Assembly (NCBI GenBank): GCA_023267475.1
Contig: JAHFND010000013.1
Span: forward strand, 1 to 12,278
From: a bacterium
GTDB lineage: Bacteria; Patescibacteriota; Minisyncoccia; Phycocordibacterales; UBA5272
DNA: 12,278 nucleotides
Direction of reading: 5' to 3'
The notes under the pieces were generated by a model that worked only from the letters and a program-made list of their open reading frames with translations, ran no database searches and had not been told where the DNA came from. Below are positions 4,789 through 12,136 of the stretch, one piece after another. Within the stretch, counting starts at the first letter, position 1. Every line of letters begins with the position of its first letter. Position numbers and translations under genes: made by a program.

Positions 4789-6462
4789 ATGAATGATAAA
4801 GAAAAACTGACCTACATCGGTCAGGTTGATTATCGAAATAAGTCCATCACCTTTGGTATAAAAGCAGGGGATAGAACTCGTCATACTTACATAATAGGAA
4901 AGACTGGTATGGGAAAGTCTACCCTTCTTGAAAATTTAGCTATTCAAGATATTCAAAATGGTGAAGGACTTTGTGTTATCGATCCACACGGTTCAATGGC
5001 AGAAAAATTACTTGATTACATTCCAGAATCACGTATAAATGATGTAATCTATTTTGCACCATTTGATACAGATTCTCCGATTGGATTAAACGTTCTTGAA
5101 AAGGTAGATAAAGAAAAGAGACACTTGGTAGTAAATGGTATCATGGCTGCTTTCAAAAAAATTTGGGTAGATGCTTGGAGTGCGAGAATGGAATACATTC
5201 TAAATAATATAATGCTTGCTTTACTTGAAAATGAAGGCCAGTCTCTTCTTGGAGTAAATCGTATGCTTACTGATAAAGAATATCGTAAGTTTATTGTATC
5301 TAATGTTACAGATCCAACTGTAAAAGAGTTTTGGGAAAAAGAATATGCGAATTATTCAGAACGTTTTGCACAAGAGGCAGCACCAGCTATCCAAAATAAA
5401 GTAGGACAGTTCGTAGGTAATCCATTAATCAGAAATATTATTGGTCAGAATAAAACATCTATTGATCTACGTGATGTGATGGATACAAAAAAGATTTTAA
5501 TAGTAAACCTATCAAAAGGAAAAGTTGGAGAGGGGAATGCTAATCTTATCGGTTCACTTTTAATTACGAAAATATATTTGGCTGCTATGTCACGAGCAGA
5601 TGTTGGACCATATGAACTTGAAAAGTTGCCTCCATTTTATATGTATGTGGATGAATTCCAAAACTTTGCAAATGAATCATTCGCTAATATTTTATCTGAA
5701 GCGAGAAAGTATAATCTAGCTCTTACTGTGGCGCATCAATACATAGAACAGATGACTGATGAAGTAAAGTCCGCAGTGTTTGGAAACGTGGGCACTATGA
5801 TTACATTTCGTGTTGGAGCGACTGATGCTGAAGTTTTTGAAAAGGAGTTTGCTCCTAAGTTCATACTGGACGATTTTGTGAATTTGTCGGCTTATCAGAT
5901 TTATCTAAGATTAATGATTGATGGACAAGGGTCACAGCCATTCTCTGCTCGTACACTTCCTACAGTAGAAAAACTACCTCAATCTAATGCGAGGGCAATA
6001 ATTGAGCACTCCAGAAAAGCCTATGGTCGTCCACAATTTGAAGTAGAAAAAGAAATTGCAGATTTCTATAAGCCAATCTTAAAAGAAGAAAAGAAGAAGG
6101 AAGATTTTAATCCAAATGAAAGAGAGGTAAAAGTAAGAGAAATAAAGCATGATACTCCGTCACCTAGACAGAACGAAGAACGTAGGACGAAGAACGTAGA
6201 ACGAAAAGAGTATTCAGCCTCTAATATACAGCAATACAATAATCATGATCCTCGTCGTACAAATAAAGAAAGTCGTACTCGTACAGATGATAAACCCGTC
6301 CACTTTGACGATAGACCCGCCCTTTCTTTAAAAGAAGCATTAGCGAAAGCGATGAGTGAAGAAAATACTAAAGAATTTAAGGTAAAAGAGATAGAAAAAA
6401 AGGAAGAAAAAATTAAGAAAGAAGTGCCAGAAGATGTTCTTCGAAAGCTGATTGAAGAATAA
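4789..6462 (+). CDS. VirD4/TraG- or HerA-like DNA-translocating ATPase, 557 aa
   Basis: An ATPase of the FtsK/HerA/VirD4 superfamily, annotated in many CPR genomes as a type IV secretion DNA-transfer protein. Walker A is GKTGMGKST (37-45), followed by CVIDPHGSMAEKLL, a classic VirD4-type strand. Walker B is FYMYVDEFQNF with D288/E289, and ALTVAHQYIEQM follows as sensor region. No N-terminal membrane helices are seen, unlike canonical VirD4, so it may be soluble or recruited by a partner. After about residue 440 the protein turns into a charged, low-complexity tail rich in K, E and R, probably disordered. The start at 4789 is chosen because the longer frame from 4696 reads through the upstream gene and because a -10 lies just before 4789. 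The next gene starts 3 nt after its stop, so they form one operon. No other type IV secretion gene is in view. Confidence 0.88.
   Translation: MNDKEKLTYIGQVDYRNKSITFGIKAGDRTRHTYIIGKTGMGKSTLLENLAIQDIQNGEGLCVIDPHGSMAEKLLDYIPESRINDVIYFAPFDTDSPIGLNVLEKVDKEKRHLVVNGIMAAFKKIWVDAWSARMEYILNNIMLALLENEGQSLLGVNRMLTDKEYRKFIVSNVTDPTVKEFWEKEYANYSERFAQEAAPAIQNKVGQFVGNPLIRNIIGQNKTSIDLRDVMDTKKILIVNLSKGKVGEGNANLIGSLLITKIYLAAMSRADVGPYELEKLPPFYMYVDEFQNFANESFANILSEARKYNLALTVAHQYIEQMTDEVKSAVFGNVGTMITFRVGATDAEVFEKEFAPKFILDDFVNLSAYQIYLRLMIDGQGSQPFSARTLPTVEKLPQSNARAIIEHSRKAYGRPQFEVEKEIADFYKPILKEEKKKEDFNPNEREVKVREIKHDTPSPRQNEERRTKNVERKEYSASNIQQYNNHDPRRTNKESRTRTDDKPVHFDDRPALSLKEALAKAMSEENTKEFKVKEIEKKEEKIKKEVPEDVLRKLIEE
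6172..6205 (+). repeat. Tandem 14-bp repeat in the ATPase tail
   Basis: AACGAAGAACGTAG (6172-6185) is followed directly by GACGAAGAACGTAG (6186-6199; 13 of 14 identical) and a partial third copy (6200-6205). The unit is not a multiple of three, so gain or loss of one copy would shift the frame of the disordered C-terminal tail. Confidence 0.7.
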
Positions 6463-6465
6463 AAC

Positions 6466-7713
6466 ATGAAATATATTGTTGCATTACTTATTTTTATATC
6501 AAGTAGCGCATCGGTATATGCAGTTTATATTTCTGAAATAATGTATGATCCGCAAGGATCTGACACTTCTCGTGAGTGGGTGGAAATTTATAATGATACA
6601 AATAGTGCTATAGATTTTACGACTTGGAAACTTTTTGAAAGTGGAACGAATCATGGAATCACTAGCTATTCTGGAGGTTCTAGTTTACAGGCAGGTGGTT
6701 ACGCTGTTATAGCTGATAACCCAATTAAATTCTTGGCAGATTTTCCAAATTTTCAAGGAGTACTTTACGATAGTTCTTTTTCTCTTTCAAATACTGGTGA
6801 GCAGTTAATATTGAAAGATTCAAATAGTAATGCAGTCGATACGGTTACTTATGTAACTTCGATTGGTGGAAATGATGATGGTAGTACACTTTCAAAAATA
6901 AACGGAACATGGGAAAGAGGGGACGGGACACCAGGAAACATAAATCAATTATCAACATCTTCGATATCTCCTGTGTCAGCTAGTTCAACTAACCAAGTGA
7001 CTGTTCCACAAATGTCTCCTCCTTCACCGGATATTGTATTTTATTTACCATTTGAACGCACTGTAGTTGCAGGAGCTGATACTGAATTTAGTACCTATGC
7101 TACATCTCGCGACGGTAAACAAATAAGTAATTTAGACTGTAAGTGGGCATTTGGTGATGGTGGACAAGGAGTAGGGACTTCTACGTTATATCGTTATGCT
7201 TACCCTGGAATTTATGTGGCTCAAGTTGAGGGAGGTAATTTTTATATTAGAGGTGTTGGCCGGACCATAGTTCATGTAGTTCCGCCAGACATAGTCATAT
7301 CCAAGATTGATATTGGTAAATATGGAGCCTATGTTGATATTTTTAATCCAAATGGCTATTTAGTGGATTTGTCACAATGGAAGTTAACTATAGATGGAGC
7401 TAGTTTTCCTTTTCCTAAAAATACTGTTTTATTAGGAAAGACTACAACAAGATTTTCTGGTGTTGCTATGGGTTTTGCGAGCAGTACAGTTACTAGCAGT
7501 ACTTCTGTAAAAGTACTTTTCCCAAATTTAGAAGAAGTAGCAAAATATGTATATATTCCAAAAGTAGAAATAGTGCACGTATCTACATCTTCAAAGATTT
7601 CATCAGTTCCTGTGAGAGCTCAATTAGAAAAATCTACATCGACAATTCAAATATCTCAGAATAAGAAAGATACAAGGATAATTACATTTATAAAATCTAT
7701 TTTTAGAATTTAA
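6466..7713 (+). CDS. Secreted lamin-tail (LTD) / PKD-domain protein, 415 aa
   Basis: Signal peptide MKYIVALLIFISSSASVYA (1-19), likely cut after A19. Then a lamin tail domain (about 20-133), with the typical ISEIMYDPQG...EWVEIYN opening and the LSNTGEQLILKD strand. A Ser/Thr/Pro-rich linker follows (about 160-186). A PKD-like domain (about 187-272) shows WAFGDGG and YRYAYPGIYVAQV. A second LTD-like domain (about 273-340) contains VDIFNPNGYLVDLSQWKL. The tail is Ser/Thr-rich and ends in a basic, hydrophobic stretch (RIITFIKSIFRI) that could anchor or sort the protein. Bacterial LTDs are found on secreted and cell-surface proteins, sometimes with nucleases; PKD domains are usually spacers or adhesins. 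It starts 3 nt after the ATPase stop without an SD, so it is co-transcribed. Its stop abuts the stop of the convergent acyltransferase with no gap. Confidence 0.82.
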   Translation: MKYIVALLIFISSSASVYAVYISEIMYDPQGSDTSREWVEIYNDTNSAIDFTTWKLFESGTNHGITSYSGGSSLQAGGYAVIADNPIKFLADFPNFQGVLYDSSFSLSNTGEQLILKDSNSNAVDTVTYVTSIGGNDDGSTLSKINGTWERGDGTPGNINQLSTSSISPVSASSTNQVTVPQMSPPSPDIVFYLPFERTVVAGADTEFSTYATSRDGKQISNLDCKWAFGDGGQGVGTSTLYRYAYPGIYVAQVEGGNFYIRGVGRTIVHVVPPDIVISKIDIGKYGAYVDIFNPNGYLVDLSQWKLTIDGASFPFPKNTVLLGKTTTRFSGVAMGFASSTVTSSTSVKVLFPNLEEVAKYVYIPKVEIVHVSTSSKISSVPVRAQLEKSTSTIQISQNKKDTRIITFIKSIFRI

Positions 7714-8763
7714 CTACTCGCTAGTTTGCAATTTATTTCTTAGATATAACCGTAGTTCTTTATCTTTTCTGTAAGCAATGTAAGATAGTATTAGGACTAA
7801 GATTTCTACTACTATTGCTATTTCATTTCTTGAATAACTAAAGTTTTGCTGTAGGTATTGTATTAAAGTATTTCCAATAGTTTGATGGAGAAGATAAAGA
7901 GGATAAGTAAGACCTCCAATAATTGCAAATAGCATACGAGTTTTCTGATTCTTTAAATATTTTGAAATATAAATGAATAATATTACAAGTAAGAATAAAA
8001 CTATATTTGAGTAAGCAATTATTTTTCCATCAAGTGGGTTCGGTACGAAATATGCAGGCACTGCAATAGGGGAAATATAGATAGTGTATAAAAGACTAGT
8101 AATAATTAGCAGTTTGTCAGATAACTTTTGTAAATTAGTTTTTATTCTTTCTTCAAGATATAAAGCGATAGCTCCTCCCATGATGAAATATGAAGCGTGA
8201 CGCACGAGTAACATTTTTATAAAAAAGTTCTGGTCTATATGAAGAGCAAAAGATGCGGCACTTACTATAAGCCACCCCCAGAAAAAATAGCGGATATTTT
8301 TCCAAGAAAATAGATATACGAATAATCCAATACCAATATAGAAAAGTAATTCTACAGCTAAAGTCCAATATACTGGATCCACTAGTCCGCCGTATCCAAG
8401 CAGAGAACTTAATTTATCTCCAAGCATTGTCATACTGATTAGGTACTCTGCAAATTTTACAGGCTGACCATTTGGCATTAAAAGCGTGAATAAATATGTG
8501 AAAGTACAAGCTATCCAAAACATTGGGTAAAGTCTGATAAATCTTCCTATGGCAAAGTTTCTAGTATTTGAGTTCGCGACACTTTGAGAAATCACAAAAC
8601 CAGAGATTATAAAAAATAATGGAACCCCTAGATTTCCATATCTAAAAATAGTAAGAGTAGCTGTGAGTCCAACAGGGGCAAGACCAAAGAAATAATGAAA
8701 GTTTGTTACACCGAGAGCAGCGATAAATCTAAGTAAATCAAGGCCTGTATAGTAGGTTTTCAT
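7714..8763 (-). CDS. Membrane acyltransferase, family 3 (OafA/PF01757 type), 349 aa
   Basis: An integral membrane enzyme that moves acyl groups, usually acetyl, onto surface sugars or lipids. Family hallmarks: GLDLLRFIAALGV (7-19) with R12, the conserved His in NFHYF (H23), GVPLFFIISGFVIS (46-59), GRFIRLYPMFW (73-83), DPVYWTLAVEL (129-139) and GGLTYPLYLLHQ (283-294). About ten hydrophobic segments run through the whole length, as expected for this family, and no SGNH domain is fused. It faces away from the glycan genes that start at 8837 but shares their intergenic region, so it probably modifies the same surface polymer. The start at 8763 is set by the conserved N-terminal motif. Its -10 (TGTTATACT on the minus strand) implies a leader of only about 6 nt and no SD is present. 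Confidence 0.92.
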   Translation of the reverse strand: MKTYYTGLDLLRFIAALGVTNFHYFFGLAPVGLTATLTIFRYGNLGVPLFFIISGFVISQSVANSNTRNFAIGRFIRLYPMFWIACTFTYLFTLLMPNGQPVKFAEYLISMTMLGDKLSSLLGYGGLVDPVYWTLAVELLFYIGIGLFVYLFSWKNIRYFFWGWLIVSAASFALHIDQNFFIKMLLVRHASYFIMGGAIALYLEERIKTNLQKLSDKLLIITSLLYTIYISPIAVPAYFVPNPLDGKIIAYSNIVLFLLVILFIYISKYLKNQKTRMLFAIIGGLTYPLYLLHQTIGNTLIQYLQQNFSYSRNEIAIVVEILVLILSYIAYRKDKELRLYLRNKLQTSE

Positions 8764-8776
8764 GAAATATCTTTAA

Positions 8777-8785
8777 AGTATAACA
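8777..8785 (-). promoter_or_regulatory. Extended -10 of the acyltransferase
   Basis: On the minus strand the sequence is TGTTATACT, with TATACT ending 13 nt before the ATG at 8763 and a weak TTTAAG -35 at 17-base spacing. The leader would be about 6 nt, too short for an SD. It is divergent to the promoter at 8816-8824. Confidence 0.6.
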
Positions 8786-8815
8786 TGTAAGATTTAGGTC
8801 TTAAATCTATCAATT

Positions 8816-8824
8816 TGCTATAAT
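8816..8824 (+). promoter_or_regulatory. Extended -10 of the FkbM methyltransferase gene
   Basis: TGCTATAAT, a perfect -10 with TG extension, ends 12 nt before ATG 8837. Transcription would start about 5 nt before the ATG. No SD can fit in that leader. Confidence 0.65.
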
Positions 8825-8836
8825 GTCAAAATTATT

Positions 8837-9715
8837 ATGTCTTTATTAAAATGGTTTTCTAATAATGTGAAAAAAGTTTTCTCTAAAAGGAATCCTTTAA
8901 AATTCCTCGTTGTCCACTTGTTTAAGAAAATTATAAGAGTTATAAGTACACTCTTTCCAACTTTCTTAGATATAGTACCTATTATTTATCGTAAGGGTAA
9001 TTTTAAGTTACGTCTTGCGCCGACATTACTTAGTTATGTGATGTATGAATATGAAGAAGTGAGAGAAGAAGATGAAAAGTTTATTGCAAGTTTGTTGAAG
9101 GATGGGGATGTATATATAGATGTCGGAGCAAATGTTGGAAACACTACTTTGTCCGCTGCTTATGCTGTCGGTAATAGTGGGCACGTGTATTCATATGAGG
9201 CTCATCCAAGGACATATAAATATTTACAGAGGAGTATTGCTTGTAATCAAAATTTTATTTCGAGAATTACAACTAAAAATGTAGCACTTGGAGAAAAAAG
9301 AGGAGAAGTATTTTTTACTGATTTACAAAATGATGACATAAATAAAGTAAGTGATGTAGGTAAAGTGAAGGTGCAGATGGAGACATTGGATGAACAAAAA
9401 CTTCCTACACATATAAATATATTAAAGATAGATGTAGAAGGTTATGAATTTTTTGTTTTGAAAGGAGCACAGCATTTACTTAATAATACTGATATTTTAA
9501 TATTCGAAAGTTATACAAAAAATTATGAGACATTTGATGTTACTTTAAAAGAGGTAATTAGTTATCTTCATGATTTGGGTTTTGTTATTTATAAAAAATT
9601 AGAAAGAAATAATATTGCAAAAATTAAAGAAGACTACCATTCTTTGGATTGTGAGGATTTGATTGCTTGCAAAGATGAAAACATACTCACTGGAAAAGGA
9701 CTAAAGATTGGGTAG
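8837..9715 (+). CDS. FkbM-family SAM-dependent methyltransferase, 292 aa
   Basis: The family (Methyltransf_21) O-methylates small molecules and, in glycan clusters, sugar hydroxyls. The SAM-binding loop is YIDVGANVGN (93-102), followed by the acidic SYEAHP strand end and later ILKIDVEGYEFFVLKG (D199, E201), the typical FkbM signature. The family core spans about 70-260. About 70 residues precede it; they are basic and hydrophobic (VVHLFKKIIRVISTLFPTF) and may lie on the inner membrane face. Start 8837 is supported by the extended -10 just upstream, although a later methionine cannot be excluded. Its position before a flippase and glycosyltransferases suggests methyl-capping or decoration of a surface polysaccharide (inference). 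A new promoter and structured leader separate it from the flippase gene. Confidence 0.88.
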   Translation: MSLLKWFSNNVKKVFSKRNPLKFLVVHLFKKIIRVISTLFPTFLDIVPIIYRKGNFKLRLAPTLLSYVMYEYEEVREEDEKFIASLLKDGDVYIDVGANVGNTTLSAAYAVGNSGHVYSYEAHPRTYKYLQRSIACNQNFISRITTKNVALGEKRGEVFFTDLQNDDINKVSDVGKVKVQMETLDEQKLPTHINILKIDVEGYEFFVLKGAQHLLNNTDILIFESYTKNYETFDVTLKEVISYLHDLGFVIYKKLERNNIAKIKEDYHSLDCEDLIACKDENILTGKGLKIG

Positions 9716-9721
9716 TTTTTA

Positions 9722-9730
9722 TGGTAAAAT
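9722..9730 (+). promoter_or_regulatory. Extended -10 of the flippase gene
   Basis: TGGTAAAAT, preceded by a T-run, lies just after the FkbM stop codon. The predicted start near 9737 would give a leader of about 68 nt, unlike the near-leaderless genes elsewhere, and this leader contains the hairpin at 9744-9793. Confidence 0.5.
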
Positions 9731-9743
9731 AGCTTGTAATAGG

Positions 9744-9793
9744 GGTTAAAATCCTTTGTATATAAGGCTTAAATATATATAAGGGTTTTGGCC
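9744..9793 (+). promoter_or_regulatory. Long hairpin in the leader of the flippase gene
   Basis: In RNA, 9744-9756 pairs continuously with 9781-9793 (13 bp with three G-U pairs). After one unpaired U at 9757, 9758-9764 pairs with 9774-9780 (7 bp), leaving a 9-nt loop AAGGCUUAA. The 20-bp structure ends 11 nt before the start codon and is not followed by a T-run, so it is not an obvious terminator. It could block or present the start codon, stabilise the mRNA, or bind a protein. It matches no riboswitch class I recognise. Confidence 0.55.
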
Positions 9794-9804
9794 ACTGTAT
9801 AACA

Positions 9805-11067
9805 ATGCTTAATTATCTAAAAAGACTATCTGAGTTTAGTATTTTGAAGGATGTTTCTTGGTATACACTTTCTCAAATTTTTATACAAAGTGCTGCGTTT
9901 TTTAGCGCCATAATTGTAACCAGATATCTTGGCCCAATTAATTTAGGACTTTATGGTTTCGTGCAGAGTTATGTAGCGACTACTCTTACTGTAGTTTCAG
10001 GTGTAGATTTTTATTTTACATGGAAGATTGCGAAGAGTGATAATTTTTTCCGGGATATTCAAGAAGCGATGGGGTATAAGTTATCTATAAATATTTTATT
10101 TTCTATCTTAGGTATTGGTTCAGCTTGGGCGGTCTTGCCGGCAGATGTGGCGTTTATGGTAACAATAATGTTAGCACCGATGTTTTTATCTTCATTTAAT
10201 GTTTTTTCTTTTTACGCATTAGCAAAAAATAAAGCAAAATTAATTTCTATAATTTATGTTATCTCTTCAATAACTATATTTTTAACCAAGCTGGGATTGG
10301 TTTTTATAAAAGCACCGCTTTACGCTTTCGTTATTGTCGCTGCTATCGACATGTTACTAACTGGAACTATTTTGACTCTATATTTTTTGAGAGACAAAGA
10401 ATGGGAAGGGGTTATATCAACTTTAAAGATTCCTTCATTTTTTAAATCTGTTACATTTTTGTATTCTGTTAAATCAAGTATTCTCGCGCTTGTATGTTGG
10501 CAATTACTTCAGCGTGTAGATCAGCTGTTATTAGCTACTATTTCTAATGCTTATAATCTTGGTATTTATGTTTCTGCAGTAAAGATAGCAGAAGTGCCAA
10601 ACTTTTTGGCTGGGGTTTTATCTTCAGCATTAATTTCCCGCATGGCATACGTAGCGGTTAATAATGATGATAAATCTAAAGGTAATTTGAGAAAAATTAT
10701 GTTTTCATATTTAGGTGTTGGGAGCTTGATTGCCTTAATGATAGTTGTTTTTGCACCACTTGCTGTGCATATTCTTTATGGAGCAAGATTTGCAGAGTCT
10801 ATTCCAGTACTGCAAGCATATGCTTTATCGATCCCAGGGATGTACATGAATTATTTTTTCCTAGGGATGTATGGAGCACGAGATAGACAGCATCATCAGG
10901 TGGGAATATTCGGGGCGGCAGTATTAGTAAATGTCATCCTTATTTATGTTCTTACCCCTATGTACGGATTGGTTGGTACTGCTTTTGCTACGGTCGTTGC
11001 TTACTCATTTTCAGCGTTATTGTTTTATATTAATCTAGATAATAAGAAGCATCATGGGACAAATTAA
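9805..11067 (+). CDS. Wzx-like polysaccharide flippase (MOP superfamily), 420 aa
   Basis: A multi-pass inner-membrane transporter expected to flip lipid-linked sugar repeat units to the outer face. The opening is typical of the RfbX/Wzx group: SWYTLSQIFIQSAAFFSAII followed by TRYLGPINLGLYGFVQS (about residues 40-56). Hydrophobic segments then run to the C-terminus, with the mid-protein KIAEVPNFLAGVLSSALISR also usual for the family. About 12-14 spans fit 420 aa. The start at 9805 gives the usual short cytoplasmic N-terminus; no SD precedes it. It overlaps the following glycosyltransferase gene by 14 nt. The substrate is not predictable, but the neighbours suggest a surface glycan made on a lipid carrier. 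Confidence 0.9.
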   Translation: MLNYLKRLSEFSILKDVSWYTLSQIFIQSAAFFSAIIVTRYLGPINLGLYGFVQSYVATTLTVVSGVDFYFTWKIAKSDNFFRDIQEAMGYKLSINILFSILGIGSAWAVLPADVAFMVTIMLAPMFLSSFNVFSFYALAKNKAKLISIIYVISSITIFLTKLGLVFIKAPLYAFVIVAAIDMLLTGTILTLYFLRDKEWEGVISTLKIPSFFKSVTFLYSVKSSILALVCWQLLQRVDQLLLATISNAYNLGIYVSAVKIAEVPNFLAGVLSSALISRMAYVAVNNDDKSKGNLRKIMFSYLGVGSLIALMIVVFAPLAVHILYGARFAESIPVLQAYALSIPGMYMNYFFLGMYGARDRQHHQVGIFGAAVLVNVILIYVLTPMYGLVGTAFATVVAYSFSALLFYINLDNKKHHGTN

Positions 11068-12136
11068 AAAATATTCCAATTTTATATTTTTTTCTCCAGG
11101 TCCAGTTGGGGATCATTTAGTTACAATTGATTTTGCGAATCATTTTTTTGAAGCCACAGGTTTGAATTCAACTATTTTGGTTAAACACCCAAATAAGTTT
11201 TTACGTGATTTATCTTTACCTTATGATGATCATATAGATTATGTGGGGATAACTTCATTAGGAGGTATTTTAAAAACCGTGTGGCTTTCCATAAAAAGTA
11301 TATTTCAAAAAAATTGTTATATTTTAATTTTTCCAATACCGCTACCACTTTACCTTTTAATATTCTGTAAATTTATTCGTTACTTTACACGTAGTCGTGT
11401 GGTTGGTTTTAATCATGAAGGAACAAAGTTTTTCCCTGTTGGTAAGGGATACAGAAAAGATCTAGGAGAGGAAAATACTATCCCATTACTTGCTGAACCA
11501 TTTTATATGAGTGCAAATGAGATGTTGGAATTTCTAGGCTATAAATCTATTAACAGAGTTCCTAACTTAGAATATATTTATAACGAAAATATTTTTTCAA
11601 AATTAAATATACAGAAAGGGAAATACATTGCTATGCATGTAGTGCCATCATATAAGTTTAGAAGTTTGCCTACAGATAGATGGAATTATATTATCAAAGA
11701 ATTACTTAATAAGTTACAAGGTGTAAAGATTGTCCTTACTGGAGCGAAAGGAGATATGGATTTTATAAATGAATGTATTTCAGATTTACCAAAAGAAAAT
11801 ATAGTCATCGCAGTTGGTAAGACCGATACCCAAGAACTACTCACTCTTTATGCTAACGCAAAAGTAAATGTCACTGTTCAAACTGGAAATGGTCTAATTA
11901 TAAATATGCTTCACGTACCGACAGTGGTGGTAAACATTAAAGGTACAGCGATGTTTTATTATGACTTCAATGAAAAGGCTAAGATACTTTATTCCACTAA
12001 GGATTGTATCTGTGATCCATTTAGAACCTCTTGTAATTTTATAAAATATAAAGGTGGAGAATATATGGCTTGTATTTTTAATATAAATGATGAGGATGTC
12101 ATCAATGAAACTATTTCTAGATACCATGGAAAATAA
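11054..12136 (+). CDS. Glycosyltransferase family 9-like (heptosyltransferase-type), 360 aa
   Basis: A GT-B type transferase resembling the GT9 heptosyltransferases. The first half has the FFSPGPVGDHLVTIDFA entry motif (12-28), a short version of the family's G-x-GD loop. The second half has IAMHVVPSYKFRSLPTDRW (about 192-210), matching the family's KRWPxxRW nucleotide-sugar segment, then VLTGAKGD (227-234) and VTVQTGNG (273-280), where GT9 members usually have SxDSG. Cysteines near the end (C318, C320, C327, C340) resemble the C-terminal cysteine cluster of many GT9 proteins. CPR cells are not known for standard LPS, so heptose need not be the donor. It starts inside the flippase gene (14-nt overlap) and overlaps the next gene by 11 nt, so expression is coupled. 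Confidence 0.82.
   Translation: MGQIKKYSNFIFFSPGPVGDHLVTIDFANHFFEATGLNSTILVKHPNKFLRDLSLPYDDHIDYVGITSLGGILKTVWLSIKSIFQKNCYILIFPIPLPLYLLIFCKFIRYFTRSRVVGFNHEGTKFFPVGKGYRKDLGEENTIPLLAEPFYMSANEMLEFLGYKSINRVPNLEYIYNENIFSKLNIQKGKYIAMHVVPSYKFRSLPTDRWNYIIKELLNKLQGVKIVLTGAKGDMDFINECISDLPKENIVIAVGKTDTQELLTLYANAKVNVTVQTGNGLIINMLHVPTVVVNIKGTAMFYYDFNEKAKILYSTKDCICDPFRTSCNFIKYKGGEYMACIFNINDEDVINETISRYHGK

Noticed and set aside
7712..7726. AACTA/TAGTT dyad across the convergent stops as a terminator
   Set aside because: Only 5 AT-rich base pairs and no T-run on either side.
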